Shown one piece after another: positions 1 through 8,791 of a DNA stretch of 64,000 bases (position 1 is the first letter of the stretch; every line of letters begins with the position of its first letter). Location: the NCBI GenBank assembly GCA_965222765.1, contig CBDCVG010000094.1, forward strand, positions 1 to 64,000, given 5' to 3'. The DNA is from Caldora sp965222765 (GTDB lineage: Bacteria; Cyanobacteriota; Cyanobacteriia; Cyanobacteriales; Coleofasciculaceae). The notes below the pieces were generated by a model. That model was not told the origin of the DNA and made no database searches. It saw nothing but the letters and a program-made list of their open reading frames with translations. Made by a program: the position numbers and the translations under genes.

Positions 1-25
1 ACCCCACACCCTCACTTCCAAAGGA

Positions 26-110
26 AGTGTTTATTCAGAGATTAGCAATTAGCAATTAACCATTAGCAATTAACCATTAACCATTAGCTTTGAGCGTGTT
101 TCTCAAGAAT
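26..110 (-). repeat. Heptamer tandem-repeat element, copy A
   Basis: Read on the minus strand it runs TTGAGAAACACGCTCAAAG, then seven-base units of the type TAATGGT/TAATTGC, then TAATCTCTGAATAAACACT. The same head, core and tail recur near 4.5, 18.8 and 61.0 kb, with a head-only copy near 15.4 kb. It resembles the short tandemly repeated repetitive (STRR) heptamers known from cyanobacteria. The TGA in its head is the stop codon of the adjacent histidine kinase gene. Confidence 0.85.
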
Positions 111-1548
111 TCAATGCCATTTGTTTTAATTTGCACTCAGATCGACTGAGACTCGGTTGTAGTGGAATTTCAATCCCAAACTCTGTACCCTTTCCTCTAA
201 AGGACTCACACTTGAGGCTACCTCTATGAGTATCTACCACAATTTTATGGCTGATGGCTAATCCTAGTCCAGTACCCTTGCCAAGAGGTTTAGTGGTGAA
301 AAACGGGTCAAACAGTTGCTCTTTAACTTCTGGAGTCATACCAGGTCCGTTATCAGCAATTTGGATAATGACTCTAGAACAATCAGTGCTGAGGCGAGTG
401 CGAATAGTAATGTAACCTAAATGGTTAGGTATTTCTTCGAGAGCATCAATCGCATTGCTCAAAATATTCATAAATACCTGATTGAGTTGCCCAACATAGC
501 ACTCAATATTTGGTAGATTACCGTAGTCTTTAATAATTTCTACTCCTTGTCGATTACCGCAAGCTTTGAGACGATTGCGCAAGATGAGCAAGGTACTATC
601 TATTCCCTGATGAAGATCTACCAACTGCTGCGAAGTTTGATCAGTGCGAGAGAAGTTACGCAGGGACAGGATAATCTCACGAATGCGATTTGCTCCCAGT
701 TGCATCGAATCGAGAATTTTGGGTAGGTCTTCCTGCAAAAAATCTAGTTCAATATTGTCAATCTTAGTTTGTATCGAAGGTAAATGATTAGGGTAGTGCT
801 CTTGATAAGCATTGATTAAATCAAATAAATCCTGGATGTATTCCTTGGTGCATTGCAGATTACCGTAAATAAAGTTGAAAGGATTATTAATCTCGTGAGC
901 AACACCAGCTACCATCTGACCAATACTAGAGAATTTTTCTGCTTGAATTAGTTGAGATTGAGTGCGTTGTAAATCTTGTAAAGTTCTTTCTAGGTGTTTG
1001 GCATGAGCATGAGCTGCAGTAGTAGCAGTACAACTTTGTTGATAGAGCTGAGCTTGTTTAATTTCAATTTGTAACTGAAGTGAATCACTTTCTTTTTGAT
1101 ACTGACTAACCACAGTATCGAGTCCTGCTAACAGTTCTGTTTCTGAGACCTGAAGAATATATTTTAAGTGAATATTTTTCAAATTCAGTTCTCTAGCACT
1201 TGCTTGAGCTAAAGCTCTAACTTGAGTTATATAGTTCCGGATTTGTTGAGAGAGATAGTATGGTGCTTCAAAGTAAATTTTCCAGACTGTCTTTGAGAGT
1301 TTACCTGGTAAGTTCATTCCTGGATTGCCATTAATCAATCCATTGTGTGACTTTTCCATCAAATCAATTGCTGCTAGCATTTTTTGGCGCAGCCTATCCT
1401 GCTCGCAGCTGTCTTCGGTACAAACTAGTTGCAAAGCAAACAAGGCAGCTCGTTGGGACAACATCCGCTGGCGTCCGCTAATGTTAATGATTGCTGCATT
1501 GATTTCCCTAGCAGTGATGATGTTGTCAATGTCAAAATAAGTCGCCAC
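103..1548 (-). CDS. Sensor histidine kinase with N-terminal PilJ-type segment
   Basis: This 481-residue protein should autophosphorylate and pass phosphate to a response regulator that is not encoded beside it. The N-terminus carries SGRQRMLSQR (about residues 24-33), typical of the PilJ/nitrate-sensor-like domain, followed by a long coiled coil (about 110-205). The HisKA box HEINNP has the phospho-acceptor at H218. The ATPase domain shows an N box near 361-370, a DNGPGM G1 box (399-404) and a GKGTGLGL G2 box (423-430). No transmembrane helix is visible, so it is probably cytoplasmic. The start is GTG; an in-frame stop lies a few codons upstream. The kinase core is closely similar to the one encoded at 59703-60956. 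The stop codon lies in a repeat element. Confidence 0.9.
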   Translation of the reverse strand: MATYFDIDNIITAREINAAIINISGRQRMLSQRAALFALQLVCTEDSCEQDRLRQKMLAAIDLMEKSHNGLINGNPGMNLPGKLSKTVWKIYFEAPYYLSQQIRNYITQVRALAQASARELNLKNIHLKYILQVSETELLAGLDTVVSQYQKESDSLQLQIEIKQAQLYQQSCTATTAAHAHAKHLERTLQDLQRTQSQLIQAEKFSSIGQMVAGVAHEINNPFNFIYGNLQCTKEYIQDLFDLINAYQEHYPNHLPSIQTKIDNIELDFLQEDLPKILDSMQLGANRIREIILSLRNFSRTDQTSQQLVDLHQGIDSTLLILRNRLKACGNRQGVEIIKDYGNLPNIECYVGQLNQVFMNILSNAIDALEEIPNHLGYITIRTRLSTDCSRVIIQIADNGPGMTPEVKEQLFDPFFTTKPLGKGTGLGLAISHKIVVDTHRGSLKCESFRGKGTEFGIEIPLQPSLSRSECKLKQMALNS

Positions 1549-2177
1549 TCTTCCTACCTGTAGCAGTTTTCAGTAAAACAAACTGGAATCAGCTAAGTTT
1601 GATAAATTGATTGGTACTTAGCACTAATAAATAATAAGTACTACAAACAATTTATCTCCATAGCTATAGATAAGCACTCGCCTATCTAAGTAGAATTATT
1701 TTCCTTCTGAGTAATTTAATTAAATTTAATCTCAGTCGAAAAAATTGAGATACATCTCCAATAATTATTCTCAAACCCTGGCAAAACTCTAGCTAAGATT
1801 TAATTATTAGAGATGTCGAAAGGTTAATGCTTGATTAGGCAAGCCAGATAGCTGGACTACTAACTGAGGTTTCAGCCTGACTGATAAGGAACTAACAACT
1901 TATGCTACATAATAACACTATTTAAGTTGATTTTGTCTAGTAATTTTTTATGAAATTTGCACAAGATGCATAAAAAATATTGGATGCTTACATCATAAAT
2001 ATCTTTGTAACCAGATATACGAAATTAATATTTTCTCTTTTTGTGTATTAAAATAATTGGTTACAAAGGTACAATTACCTAATTAAATGCTTGATTACTT
2101 TTAGATTTGATAGTTATCAGTAAAATTACTTAATTAATCCCTTGGTAATTTTATAAATGTGCAAATTATTGAACATT
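1549..2177. other. AT-rich intergenic region with an inverted repeat
   Basis: No credible gene is seen. A perfect 11-bp inverted repeat, CTTTGTAACCA at 2003-2013 and TGGTTACAAAG at 2058-2068, flanks a 44-bp AT-rich loop. It could be a regulatory site or a repeat remnant. Confidence 0.5.
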
Positions 2178-2191
2178 AAGCTCATCCCACG

Positions 2192-2296
2192 ACTAGTGCA
2201 GCGCGGCGGAAATAAGTGACCAGTTTGAGATCGATAGAATCCTTACTCTATAAGCATTCTTAATTCTTAATTCTTAATTCCGCGCAGCGGTACTAG
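2192..2296 (+). mobile_element. MITE-like element family A, full copy 1
   Basis: A 105-bp element with imperfect inverted ends, ACTAGTGCAGCGCGG on the left and CCGCGCAGCGGTACTAG on the right. It shares its interior (GATCGATAGAATCCTTA, then AAGCATTCTTAAT) with the copy at 48349-48447 in opposite orientation. Single ends occur at 18590 and 25869. It lies directly against a truncated AAGCTCATCCCACG motif (2178-2191), the left hairpin of the element at 6132, so it appears nested. No coding capacity. Confidence 0.75.
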
Positions 2297-2302
2297 ACAT
2301 CC

Positions 2303-2968
2303 TTAAAAGCGATATTGACGAATCTCTTGTTGTTCAGGTTCACCAAACTGTGCCCAGAGGCTGACTGGTACAGCATCACCCTGAGCATTCACTTTAATTT
2401 CCATGACAATGGGAGATGGAGCTTCTGACTCGCCTGGGTTAGTCTGCTCAGCTTTGCTAAGTTCAGCGTTAATCTGCTGTCGTTGATCTTCAGGAATGTA
2501 GTAAGTTTCCAGTCCATATTTGAGCGAGCCATAAGCAACACCTTGAATGGCAACCTGATTGGCTTTGAGTTGGGAGGGTTGTTCTAGACTAACTGCTACT
2601 GGTTTCCATGGTTGTGGCAGTTCAACAGCAGGGTTAGGGGCTGGTTCTTGCAAAATTAGATAAAAACTGCTACCAGACTTGATAAAGAGCAACTCATTAC
2701 CATTAGGCGGTTGTTTGGGTAATGTCTCCCAGCCTGGAAGCTCCCGTAAGGTATTTTGATTGGATATGTCATACCTGAGAGTTTGGGAATAACCCCGCAA
2801 TAGATCATAAGGATCTACTGGCACTGTCTGAAGGATGACTGTTTTCCCTGTCAAATGAGTGTAAATTGCCCGAGCTGGAACAGCAATAATTAACACAGTT
2901 TGAAACAACAGAGGTATCCAGAATCGCCACATGGAGATGGGATGGGGAGAGTGAGAATTATTACTCAT
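2303..2968 (-). CDS. GDYXXLXY family membrane-anchored protein
   Basis: A 221-residue protein with one N-terminal hydrophobic segment (about 12-35). The sequence DLLRGYSQTLRY (about 55-66) matches the GDYXXLXY family signature apart from R for G at its first position. The rest is predicted extracytoplasmic. The family has no assigned biochemical role. It is the second gene of a two-gene unit, 47 bp after the DUF2157 gene, and this pairing is common for the two families, which argues that they act together at the membrane. Confidence 0.8.
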   Translation of the reverse strand: MSNNSHSPHPISMWRFWIPLLFQTVLIIAVPARAIYTHLTGKTVILQTVPVDPYDLLRGYSQTLRYDISNQNTLRELPGWETLPKQPPNGNELLFIKSGSSFYLILQEPAPNPAVELPQPWKPVAVSLEQPSQLKANQVAIQGVAYGSLKYGLETYYIPEDQRQQINAELSKAEQTNPGESEAPSPIVMEIKVNAQGDAVPVSLWAQFGEPEQQEIRQYRF

Positions 2969-3015
2969 TAGTTAAAGAAAGTAAAACCTAATGCCTAATA
3001 CTTAAGATGTAACGC

Positions 3016-4461
3016 TCAAACCAAAGTCCCAGCAACAATAACACCAGCTCCACACAGGAATAAAACTAAGGATTTGAACAATAAATCCGTGTTGTACTCC
3101 AGCATCCGACTGAAAATTTGCAAAGCTAGGAGTACCATCCCACCCCAAAAAAGGCGTCGTTGCCCCTGTGCCAATCCCTCACGAACTAAACCAACTGCGA
3201 GCAGGAATAGGAGTAAGTTAAACAGCCATACTGCTACAACTGGTAGACTGCTAATGCTTAAATGCCAATAGGTAACTAAGGCACTCGTAACAATCATTAT
3301 AGCTACGATGGTGTTGGTTACTATTCCCCCAACGGGGGGCACACTGCCTACTACAAAGGAAAGAGACACTTCCTCTTTGTGCCTTCTTTCTTCCCTCCTT
3401 GGGAGATTTGCTTCCTGCCTTCTTGTAATGAAACTTTCTTTTAGCTGAAGAAATAGTTGCAGCCATTCCCAGATAGTTAAGGAACCTAGCACGAGAAGAT
3501 TGAGCACAACAAACCAAGGTAGTGATGAGGCTTCTTCAGCTGCGGGTATTGGTGATGTTTTCCATACCCAGTGGAAAGATAAGACATAAAACAGGAGGCT
3601 GAGGAAGGTGATGGCAAGAGTGCGAGTTATTCTGTTGAATGACTCTGCTGGTAGTGGATGCCTTACCCAAAGAGAGTCGCTATATCCCCATAAAAGTGCA
3701 GGTGGTAGAGCACAAGCAATCGCGGCAATCCAAGCTGGGGAATCTACTAGTCCTAAGCGTATCAAACTAGCTTCTAAAGAATAAACTACCGCGATCGCAC
3801 CTAGTCGAAAAATCCATTGGGAACGACACCAGTAAGCTAAAGGGATAAACATCAAACCTGCTAAAACTGGCATATATTGCACCATCAGTCGCAACCAGAA
3901 AAATTCTCCAATGGATTCAAATTCTGCTAGAGATTGCCCATACCCGCTCCCAATCAAGAGGATTGCTAATATTCCTAACCAGGTAAACCTCAGGCTATAA
4001 GCCATTACCAATACACCCAATCCCCAAACCAGAAGTAACTGATAAAGCAGTCCACTTTGGTGAAAGAGTTGAGACATCAGGGCAATGTTAGCTCCTAAAA
4101 TCAGTGATCCTAGGAATAATAATCCCTGTCCTAAACGTCTTTGCCATTTTTGTGTTGGGCGTCGCCATAGGTAGAAGCCAGCAGTATTGATACCCACGAA
4201 CAAACTTAGCAACAAAATCACTTTCAACTCCCGTGACCAAGTTTGCCAATTGGCTGCTACAAAGGTAATTATGGCTAAACCTAGTAGAAGAGAGCCCAAC
4301 CCCATTAAAATCACTACAAATCGGTTACGAGCAGCAGTTTCAATATTACTAAACTGATAGCGCTGCGCTAGTTGTTCATACACGGAAACAGTAATTAATC
4401 CCTCGTTTCGCCATTTTTCTGCTTCTTGGCGCAACTGGCGACTAAACTTATCGGAAGGCAT
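3016..4461 (-). CDS. DUF2157 multi-pass membrane protein
   Basis: A 481-residue protein. The N-terminal soluble segment (about 1-45, including WRNEGLITVSVYEQLAQRY) is typical of DUF2157 and is followed by a dozen or more hydrophobic helices. The function is unknown. Between two late helices lies a hydrophilic Arg/Glu-rich stretch (about residues 345-380) encoded by 3330-3430, where the DNA is GGCAGGAAGC/GAAGAAAGAAGGC repeat material like that in the copA gene. I infer an in-frame repeat insertion. It is followed after 47 bp by the GDYXXLXY gene. Confidence 0.8.
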   Translation of the reverse strand: MPSDKFSRQLRQEAEKWRNEGLITVSVYEQLAQRYQFSNIETAARNRFVVILMGLGSLLLGLAIITFVAANWQTWSRELKVILLLSLFVGINTAGFYLWRRPTQKWQRRLGQGLLFLGSLILGANIALMSQLFHQSGLLYQLLLVWGLGVLVMAYSLRFTWLGILAILLIGSGYGQSLAEFESIGEFFWLRLMVQYMPVLAGLMFIPLAYWCRSQWIFRLGAIAVVYSLEASLIRLGLVDSPAWIAAIACALPPALLWGYSDSLWVRHPLPAESFNRITRTLAITFLSLLFYVLSFHWVWKTSPIPAAEEASSLPWFVVLNLLVLGSLTIWEWLQLFLQLKESFITRRQEANLPRREERRHKEEVSLSFVVGSVPPVGGIVTNTIVAIMIVTSALVTYWHLSISSLPVVAVWLFNLLLFLLAVGLVREGLAQGQRRLFWGGMVLLALQIFSRMLEYNTDLLFKSLVLFLCGAGVIVAGTLV

Positions 4462-4471
4462 AATGATTATT

Positions 4472-4555
4472 ACTCTTGAGAAACAGTCGATTGTTCATTG
4501 CTAATTGTTAATGGCTAATGGCTAATGGCTAATTGTTAATTACTCTCGATAAATA
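4472..4555 (+). repeat. Heptamer tandem-repeat element, copy B
   Basis: It starts CTCTTGAGAAACA, has TAATTGT/TAATGGC heptamers in the middle, and ends TACTCTCGATAAATAAG, a degenerate form of the common tail. It lies just upstream of the DUF2157 gene, so it is part of that gene's leader region. Confidence 0.75.
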
Positions 4556-5131
4556 AGGCTCCGAGGCAGGAGGCAGAAGACAGAAGGCAGAAGGCAAAGG
4601 AAGAAGATTATTTTTTTGATTCATATCTTATTTATTTTAAGGGAATAGAGAATAAATTTATCATAATCCTTCAGTTTTACTGCTGAAGATTGATATAATT
4701 GCCTATAGGAGTATTTTTTTTAAAAGTAAACATTGTTTTTTATAGCCAAATACTTCTACTTACTACTATTGCCGTTGTTTTGATATAGATGCTAAAACGG
4801 TATCAGTAGGTAGACATAATTCAGCTTAAGTACCCCATTGAGCTGAACAAATCAGGGAGCAGAGAGCAGCCAGCATAGGAGCAGAGGAGAAAAATCGGGA
4901 GCATCCCAAAGTTGCACAAACGATAGTGGGAGCATCCTGCTCCCTGAAATTACAGAAAGCGAGCAAGATGCTTGCACTACTTTCTTTGCCAAAATGGGAT
5001 GTTCCCAAATCTACCCCATGCTCAAAGGGATAATAACAAGCGGATTTGTTAGAACTAAAGTAGCAACTGCTATACCTTCGTTTTTGTATATCTACTTACC
5101 AAGAGTGGTTTAACAACGAGAAAGTAGTTTA
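4556..5131. other. Intergenic region with purine-rich and GGGAGCATC repeats
   Basis: No gene recognised. 4560-4605 holds tandem GGCAGAAGG-type units. 4897-4944 holds GGGAGCATCCC, then about 20 bp later GGGAGCATCCTGCTCCC, a hairpin. A related pair occurs at 56149-56199 upstream of the WD40 kinase stop codon. The short reading frame over this repeat (4826-5008, minus strand) has no protein-like character. Confidence 0.5.
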
Positions 5132-5977
5132 ATGCTTATCATCAACAACTTACTTTTAGAGCTAGATTTATTCAGAAGCTTTTATACCGAAGAGGTGCAA
5201 GTAATCAGCGAATATTTCTCTTGCCACAAATTTTTTGAAGGGCAGGTGATGATGCGAAAAGGTGAAGTCGGCACTTATTTGGGAATTATCATCAGCGGTG
5301 AAGTTAAGATTATTGACGATGAAAAAGTAATTCGTACCCTTACTCAAGGAGACATATTGGGAGAAATAGCCTTGATTAAGTCAAGTCCTAGAACTGTGGA
5401 TGTGGTAGCGGCTAGTCAGGGTGAAATTGCCGTTATCACCTTTGATGATATTGAGAAACTCTATTGTCAAGAATGTAATATCGGCGTCAAATTAATTAGT
5501 GTACTTACTGAGTCTGCCGTACATAGATTACTTGGAGACAAACATAGAGACACAAGTGAGTATATAGCTCTGCTAACTCGTGAGCATAAAACGGAAGAAT
5601 TAGTGGATTTTGTGAACCGGCACAAGCATTTTTTCTCCATCCATGCAATTGCAGCAACTGCTGCAACTGGGGAAGTTTTGGAGCAGCAAACCGGTACAAT
5701 GGTTAGTAAAATCATTCAAGCTGAGCACTTAATGGCAGGAGATCAAGGAATTGGTTCGTTAATCTTATCAGGAAACATCCAAGCGATTATCTGCTTGAGG
5801 GAACCCCTTGCACCGATAAAAGAGCAACCAGAATTGGAAGCACTATCGAGATTATCTGATATGAATCAAGTGCCATTGGCAACTAATATCACTACAGCAG
5901 AAGCAATTGTGCATTATTTGGATGAGTACCAATTGAAGTCACTTCCTCTTAACACCCCTGAATTAGTTAGACAATAG
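5132..5977 (+). CDS. Cyclic-nucleotide-binding domain fused to methylglyoxal-synthase-like domain
   Basis: A 281-residue soluble protein. Residues about 12-110 form a CRP-type cyclic-nucleotide-binding domain. The phosphate-binding cassette GEIALIKSSPR keeps the Glu (E78) and Arg (R87) that contact cAMP in CRP. Residues about 145-265 match methylglyoxal synthase along their length: ATAATG, GDQGIGS with D204 at the position of catalytic Asp71 of the E. coli enzyme, and PLATNITTAEAIV. Other active-site positions differ by my alignment: H19 becomes R, D91 becomes E, H98 becomes K, D101 becomes E. It is therefore either an altered enzyme or a ligand sensor with this fold. No DNA-binding helix-turn-helix is seen. 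It stands alone between repeat-rich spacers. Confidence 0.8.
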   Translation: MLIINNLLLELDLFRSFYTEEVQVISEYFSCHKFFEGQVMMRKGEVGTYLGIIISGEVKIIDDEKVIRTLTQGDILGEIALIKSSPRTVDVVAASQGEIAVITFDDIEKLYCQECNIGVKLISVLTESAVHRLLGDKHRDTSEYIALLTREHKTEELVDFVNRHKHFFSIHAIAATAATGEVLEQQTGTMVSKIIQAEHLMAGDQGIGSLILSGNIQAIICLREPLAPIKEQPELEALSRLSDMNQVPLATNITTAEAIVHYLDEYQLKSLPLNTPELVRQ

Positions 5978-6131
5978 CAAGCAGATTCTGTAAATCAAAA
6001 AATTAGCAAATCATCAGGGTTTTAGGGACGTATGTATCAACTAATTAGAAAACTCCTTGAGTTTTGCCGGAGCAGACCACATTTTGGCTCTTGAGTCACC
6101 AAAGTCATGAGGGATAAGAATAAATTAAGCT

Positions 6132-6271
6132 CATCCCACGACTAAAGTACGTGGGATGCAAGCGTTATTTGTTGTTGGTTGTTAGTTGTTTGTCAAGAAA
6201 AACAAATAACAAACAACCAAGCGGCGGGCGGCTATCCCTCCCATCCCTAGAAGGAATGGGCTTCCCGCCGC
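6132..6271 (+). mobile_element. IS200/IS605-like non-autonomous palindromic element
   Basis: A perfect 9-bp hairpin, CATCCCACG/CGTGGGATG (6132-6158), is followed by an imperfect TTGTTTGT/ACAAATAACAAAC palindrome (6175-6218). It closes with a GC-rich hairpin, GCGGCGGG/CCCGCCGC (6221-6271), containing an inner CCCAT/ATGGG stem. Subterminal hairpins at both ends are the hallmark of IS200/IS605 ends recognised by TnpA. No transposase is present. A degenerate relative lies at 54526-54630, and the left motif alone is at 2178. Confidence 0.65.
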
Positions 6272-6316
6272 TTTCGGTGAGACGAAATAAACGCTTTGGT
6301 CTCAGGATATGAACTA

Positions 6317-7297
6317 TCATTCGTCCGAAAACTCCCCAAAGCGTTCTCGATACCGAGCTAATAACGCTTCAGCTTGCTCAGCTCGCTGTTGTTCTTGCTC
6401 AGCTCGCTGTTGTTCTTGCTCAGCTCGCTGTTGTTCTTGCTCAGCTCGCTGTTGTTCTTGCTCAGCTCGCTGTTGTTCTTGCTCAGCTCGCTGTTGTTCT
6501 TGCTCAGCTCGCTGTTGTTCTTGCTCAGCTCGCTGTTGTTCTTGCTCAGCTCGCTGTTGTTCTTGCTCAGCTCGCTGCTGTTCTTGCTCAGCTCGCTGTT
6601 GTTCTTGCTCAGCTCTTTGTTGTTCTTGCTCAGCTCGCTGCTGTTCTTGCTCAGCTCTTTGTTGTTGAGCAATAGCTGCTTCTTCTGGTGTTGCTATTAA
6701 TTCACCCTCGGGAGTAAAAAAGCGTAGTTTCTCTTCGTGAATACCTAAATAAAGTTCTAATTGCTCACTCCAAACCCAACCTCGCTCATTTGGTTGTAGC
6801 TCCTGATACGTTCCCTTTACTAACTCAAACCCAACAAATTCCAGACTCTGTGGGTCAAACCAGAAGTATTCTAGAGTACGAAAGATATTTTGATAAATCT
6901 GTTTTTTCAATCCCCTGTCTGTTTGAGCCGTTGAATCAGATAACAACTCGATAATTACATTGGGATACTTGCCGTTTTCCTCCCAAACTACCCAGCTTTT
7001 CCGAGGTTTGTTTTCCGTATCCTTTACGACAAAGAAATCGGGGCCTCGGAAATCAGAAGATTTCCGCTGTTGGGGACTGTAGTAAATCGTTAAGTTACCA
7101 GAAACATAACAATCATGCCTTTGTTGCCAAAACCATCGCAGTAGGCGAATTAACAAGTCAATTTGATCACGGTGTAGGTCACTTTCCAAGGGAGGTTCGT
7201 TGCTCTCTAAATCACTAGGGGGGAAGATGATATCTTTTGGGATAACATCTTGTTGTTGGATAACATTAGGAGATTCTACATCCTGGGTGAATGACAT
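6317..7297 (-). CDS. Uma2 family PD-(D/E)xK nuclease-like protein with heptad-repeat tail
   Basis: A 326-residue protein. Residues about 30-200 match the Uma2 (DUF820) fold found in large numbers in cyanobacteria. GPDFFVVKD and NVIIELLSDST carry the acidic residues of the restriction-like core. The in vivo role of the family is unsettled. The C-terminus has about 13 copies of RAEQEQQ, a charged heptad that should form a long helix or coiled coil, and ends ALLARYRERFGEF. The repeats come from a 21-bp minisatellite, so copy number may vary between strains. A second, frameshifted member lies at 14116-14902. Confidence 0.85.
   Translation of the reverse strand: MSFTQDVESPNVIQQQDVIPKDIIFPPSDLESNEPPLESDLHRDQIDLLIRLLRWFWQQRHDCYVSGNLTIYYSPQQRKSSDFRGPDFFVVKDTENKPRKSWVVWEENGKYPNVIIELLSDSTAQTDRGLKKQIYQNIFRTLEYFWFDPQSLEFVGFELVKGTYQELQPNERGWVWSEQLELYLGIHEEKLRFFTPEGELIATPEEAAIAQQQRAEQEQQRAEQEQQRAEQEQQRAEQEQQRAEQEQQRAEQEQQRAEQEQQRAEQEQQRAEQEQQRAEQEQQRAEQEQQRAEQEQQRAEQEQQRAEQAEALLARYRERFGEFSDE
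6374..6660 (-). repeat. In-frame 21-bp coding minisatellite
   Basis: About 13 nearly identical 21-bp units, reading TTGCTCAGCTCGCTGTTGTT plus C on the plus strand, encode the RAEQEQQ heptads of the Uma2 protein. The long open frames on the other strand and in other phases here are by-products of this periodicity. Confidence 0.95.
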
Positions 7298-7456
7298 AGC
7301 AAAAGATGAGGAATATAGGGCAGAAGAAGTATGCTTCCAGTTTAACGATCAGTTAGTGCGCTCGCAGATTTTGTCGGATGGTCATTGTTTGGTTTAGTTT
7401 TCAATGGGTTTGAGTAAAGGTTTTTCAGGGAGCATTGGCTCCTACTGCTTTAGTTG

Positions 7457-8791
7457 CTATGAATTTTCCAGTACTTTCCCTACCAACTGAGCCAGTTTTT
7501 CTGCTGCACCCGGTTTTCCCCGAACCTTGCGTAAGCGATCGCAAATTTGTTCTAATTTTTCAGGATGCTCAAGCCAGTCGAGAGCTAGTTCTGCCACTTC
7601 CTGCGGCTGGAGGTTACCCACCAATTCTGGCACAATCTCTTCTTTTGCCCAAATATTAGGCCAGGCAAACAGACGCTTGTACCGTAGCACTAGCTGGAGC
7701 ATTACCCAGTTAATGAGCTTGGCAAAACTAGTGCCAACTCCCGGTAAATTTGCTAACAAACTAGGTAAGCCATCCCAAGCACGCATTGCATCAAGCTGTT
7801 GAGCAGGTAGTAAGACAATCATTGGTACTGCCAAAGAACCTAACTCAGCAGTGTTTGCTCCTACAGTAGTGAGGCACAAGCGACACTGAGATAGCAACTC
7901 ATGAGCAGGAAACTCTTGCCAAAGTTCTACCCGTAAGCCGGTAGCTGTTTTCAGATATGGGGAATGGTTCAAAAACTTAGTATATAAACTTCCTTCTCTC
8001 CTGCCTTCTTGCACTAGTTTTGCTTCTGCCCATCCTAGCTGGCGAATTAAGGTATTTTGTTGAGGATCAGCAAAACTAGCTAGAGTATTAATATCCAAAG
8101 TAGGAGCAACTGGAATAACAAAGCGAGTTTGGGGTCGTCTAGAATAGATATATTCTGCGATCGCTAAGGACAAAGGTACTCCCTGAGTTAGTTTTGCCGA
8201 TTTTGATCCTGGAAGTAATCCTATTAGTTCAGTGGGAATAGTTGTTTGTTGTTTGGGAATTGCAGTTACCTTATCTCCGCGTCTCCCTGTCTCCGCGTCT
8301 CCCTGTCTCTCCATCCCCACGTCTGCCATCAAATCGCCAACAATGGCAAACTTATGGCTATATTTTTTAGGAGCTTTGACAATAGTCTCCGCTTTCATCA
8401 CGCCAAAACTATCTATCCAGCGATGCCAACGAGTATCCCACTCAGCGTATACAACCTTGCGATAACCTAAGCGAGAGCCGATAACTACCGGAAAAATTTG
8501 GTCTCCTCCTAAAAAAACAACAACTCCTTTGTCATGCCAATCCCAGTTGTTTGCGGTTACCCCCCAAAGCAAGAAGCGAAAGAAATTCTCAGCACTCTGT
8601 ACTCTGTCTACTTCCGGATAGGATCTAGCAATTTCGGCTTCTTTTCCCGTAGCATGGGGACAAGGGGACAATACCACAGAAATACGTACTAAAGAGCGGT
8701 TATCCCCTAGCTTTTTTCGTAATGCTCTTACTATAGGTTGTACCCAAGTGGTAACTTCCCCCGGTCCATTAGAAAGAATTAATATATCCAC
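7457..8791 (-). CDS. LpxB-like (lipid-A-disaccharide synthase-related) glycosyltransferase
   Basis: A 444-residue GT-B-type protein. The N-terminus MDILILSNGPGEVTTW and the C-terminal LTTVGANTAELGSL donor-site region resemble the cyanobacterial 'lipid-A-disaccharide synthase-related' group, a paralogue of LpxB whose substrate is unknown. The start is GTG at 8791. Two stretches look like repeat insertions translated in frame. One is about residues 156-176 (MERQGDAETGRRGDK), encoded by GTCTCCGCGTCTCCCT repeats at 8272-8325. The other is near residues 258-268 (EGRREGS), from CCTTCTCTCCTGCCTTCTTG at about 7990-8015. Neither interrupts a recognised motif. It stands alone. Confidence 0.7.
   Translation of the reverse strand: MDILILSNGPGEVTTWVQPIVRALRKKLGDNRSLVRISVVLSPCPHATGKEAEIARSYPEVDRVQSAENFFRFLLWGVTANNWDWHDKGVVVFLGGDQIFPVVIGSRLGYRKVVYAEWDTRWHRWIDSFGVMKAETIVKAPKKYSHKFAIVGDLMADVGMERQGDAETGRRGDKVTAIPKQQTTIPTELIGLLPGSKSAKLTQGVPLSLAIAEYIYSRRPQTRFVIPVAPTLDINTLASFADPQQNTLIRQLGWAEAKLVQEGRREGSLYTKFLNHSPYLKTATGLRVELWQEFPAHELLSQCRLCLTTVGANTAELGSLAVPMIVLLPAQQLDAMRAWDGLPSLLANLPGVGTSFAKLINWVMLQLVLRYKRLFAWPNIWAKEEIVPELVGNLQPQEVAELALDWLEHPEKLEQICDRLRKVRGKPGAAEKLAQLVGKVLENS

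Noticed and set aside
4826..5008. 60-codon minus-strand frame
   Set aside because: It is made of GGGAGCA repeat sequence shared with another spacer.
6309..6700. Long open frames opposite and out of phase with the Uma2 heptad repeats (Cys/Ser/Arg-rich, Leu/Ser-rich)
   Set aside because: They arise from the 21-bp periodicity, which keeps several frames free of stops; they have no start signals or protein character.
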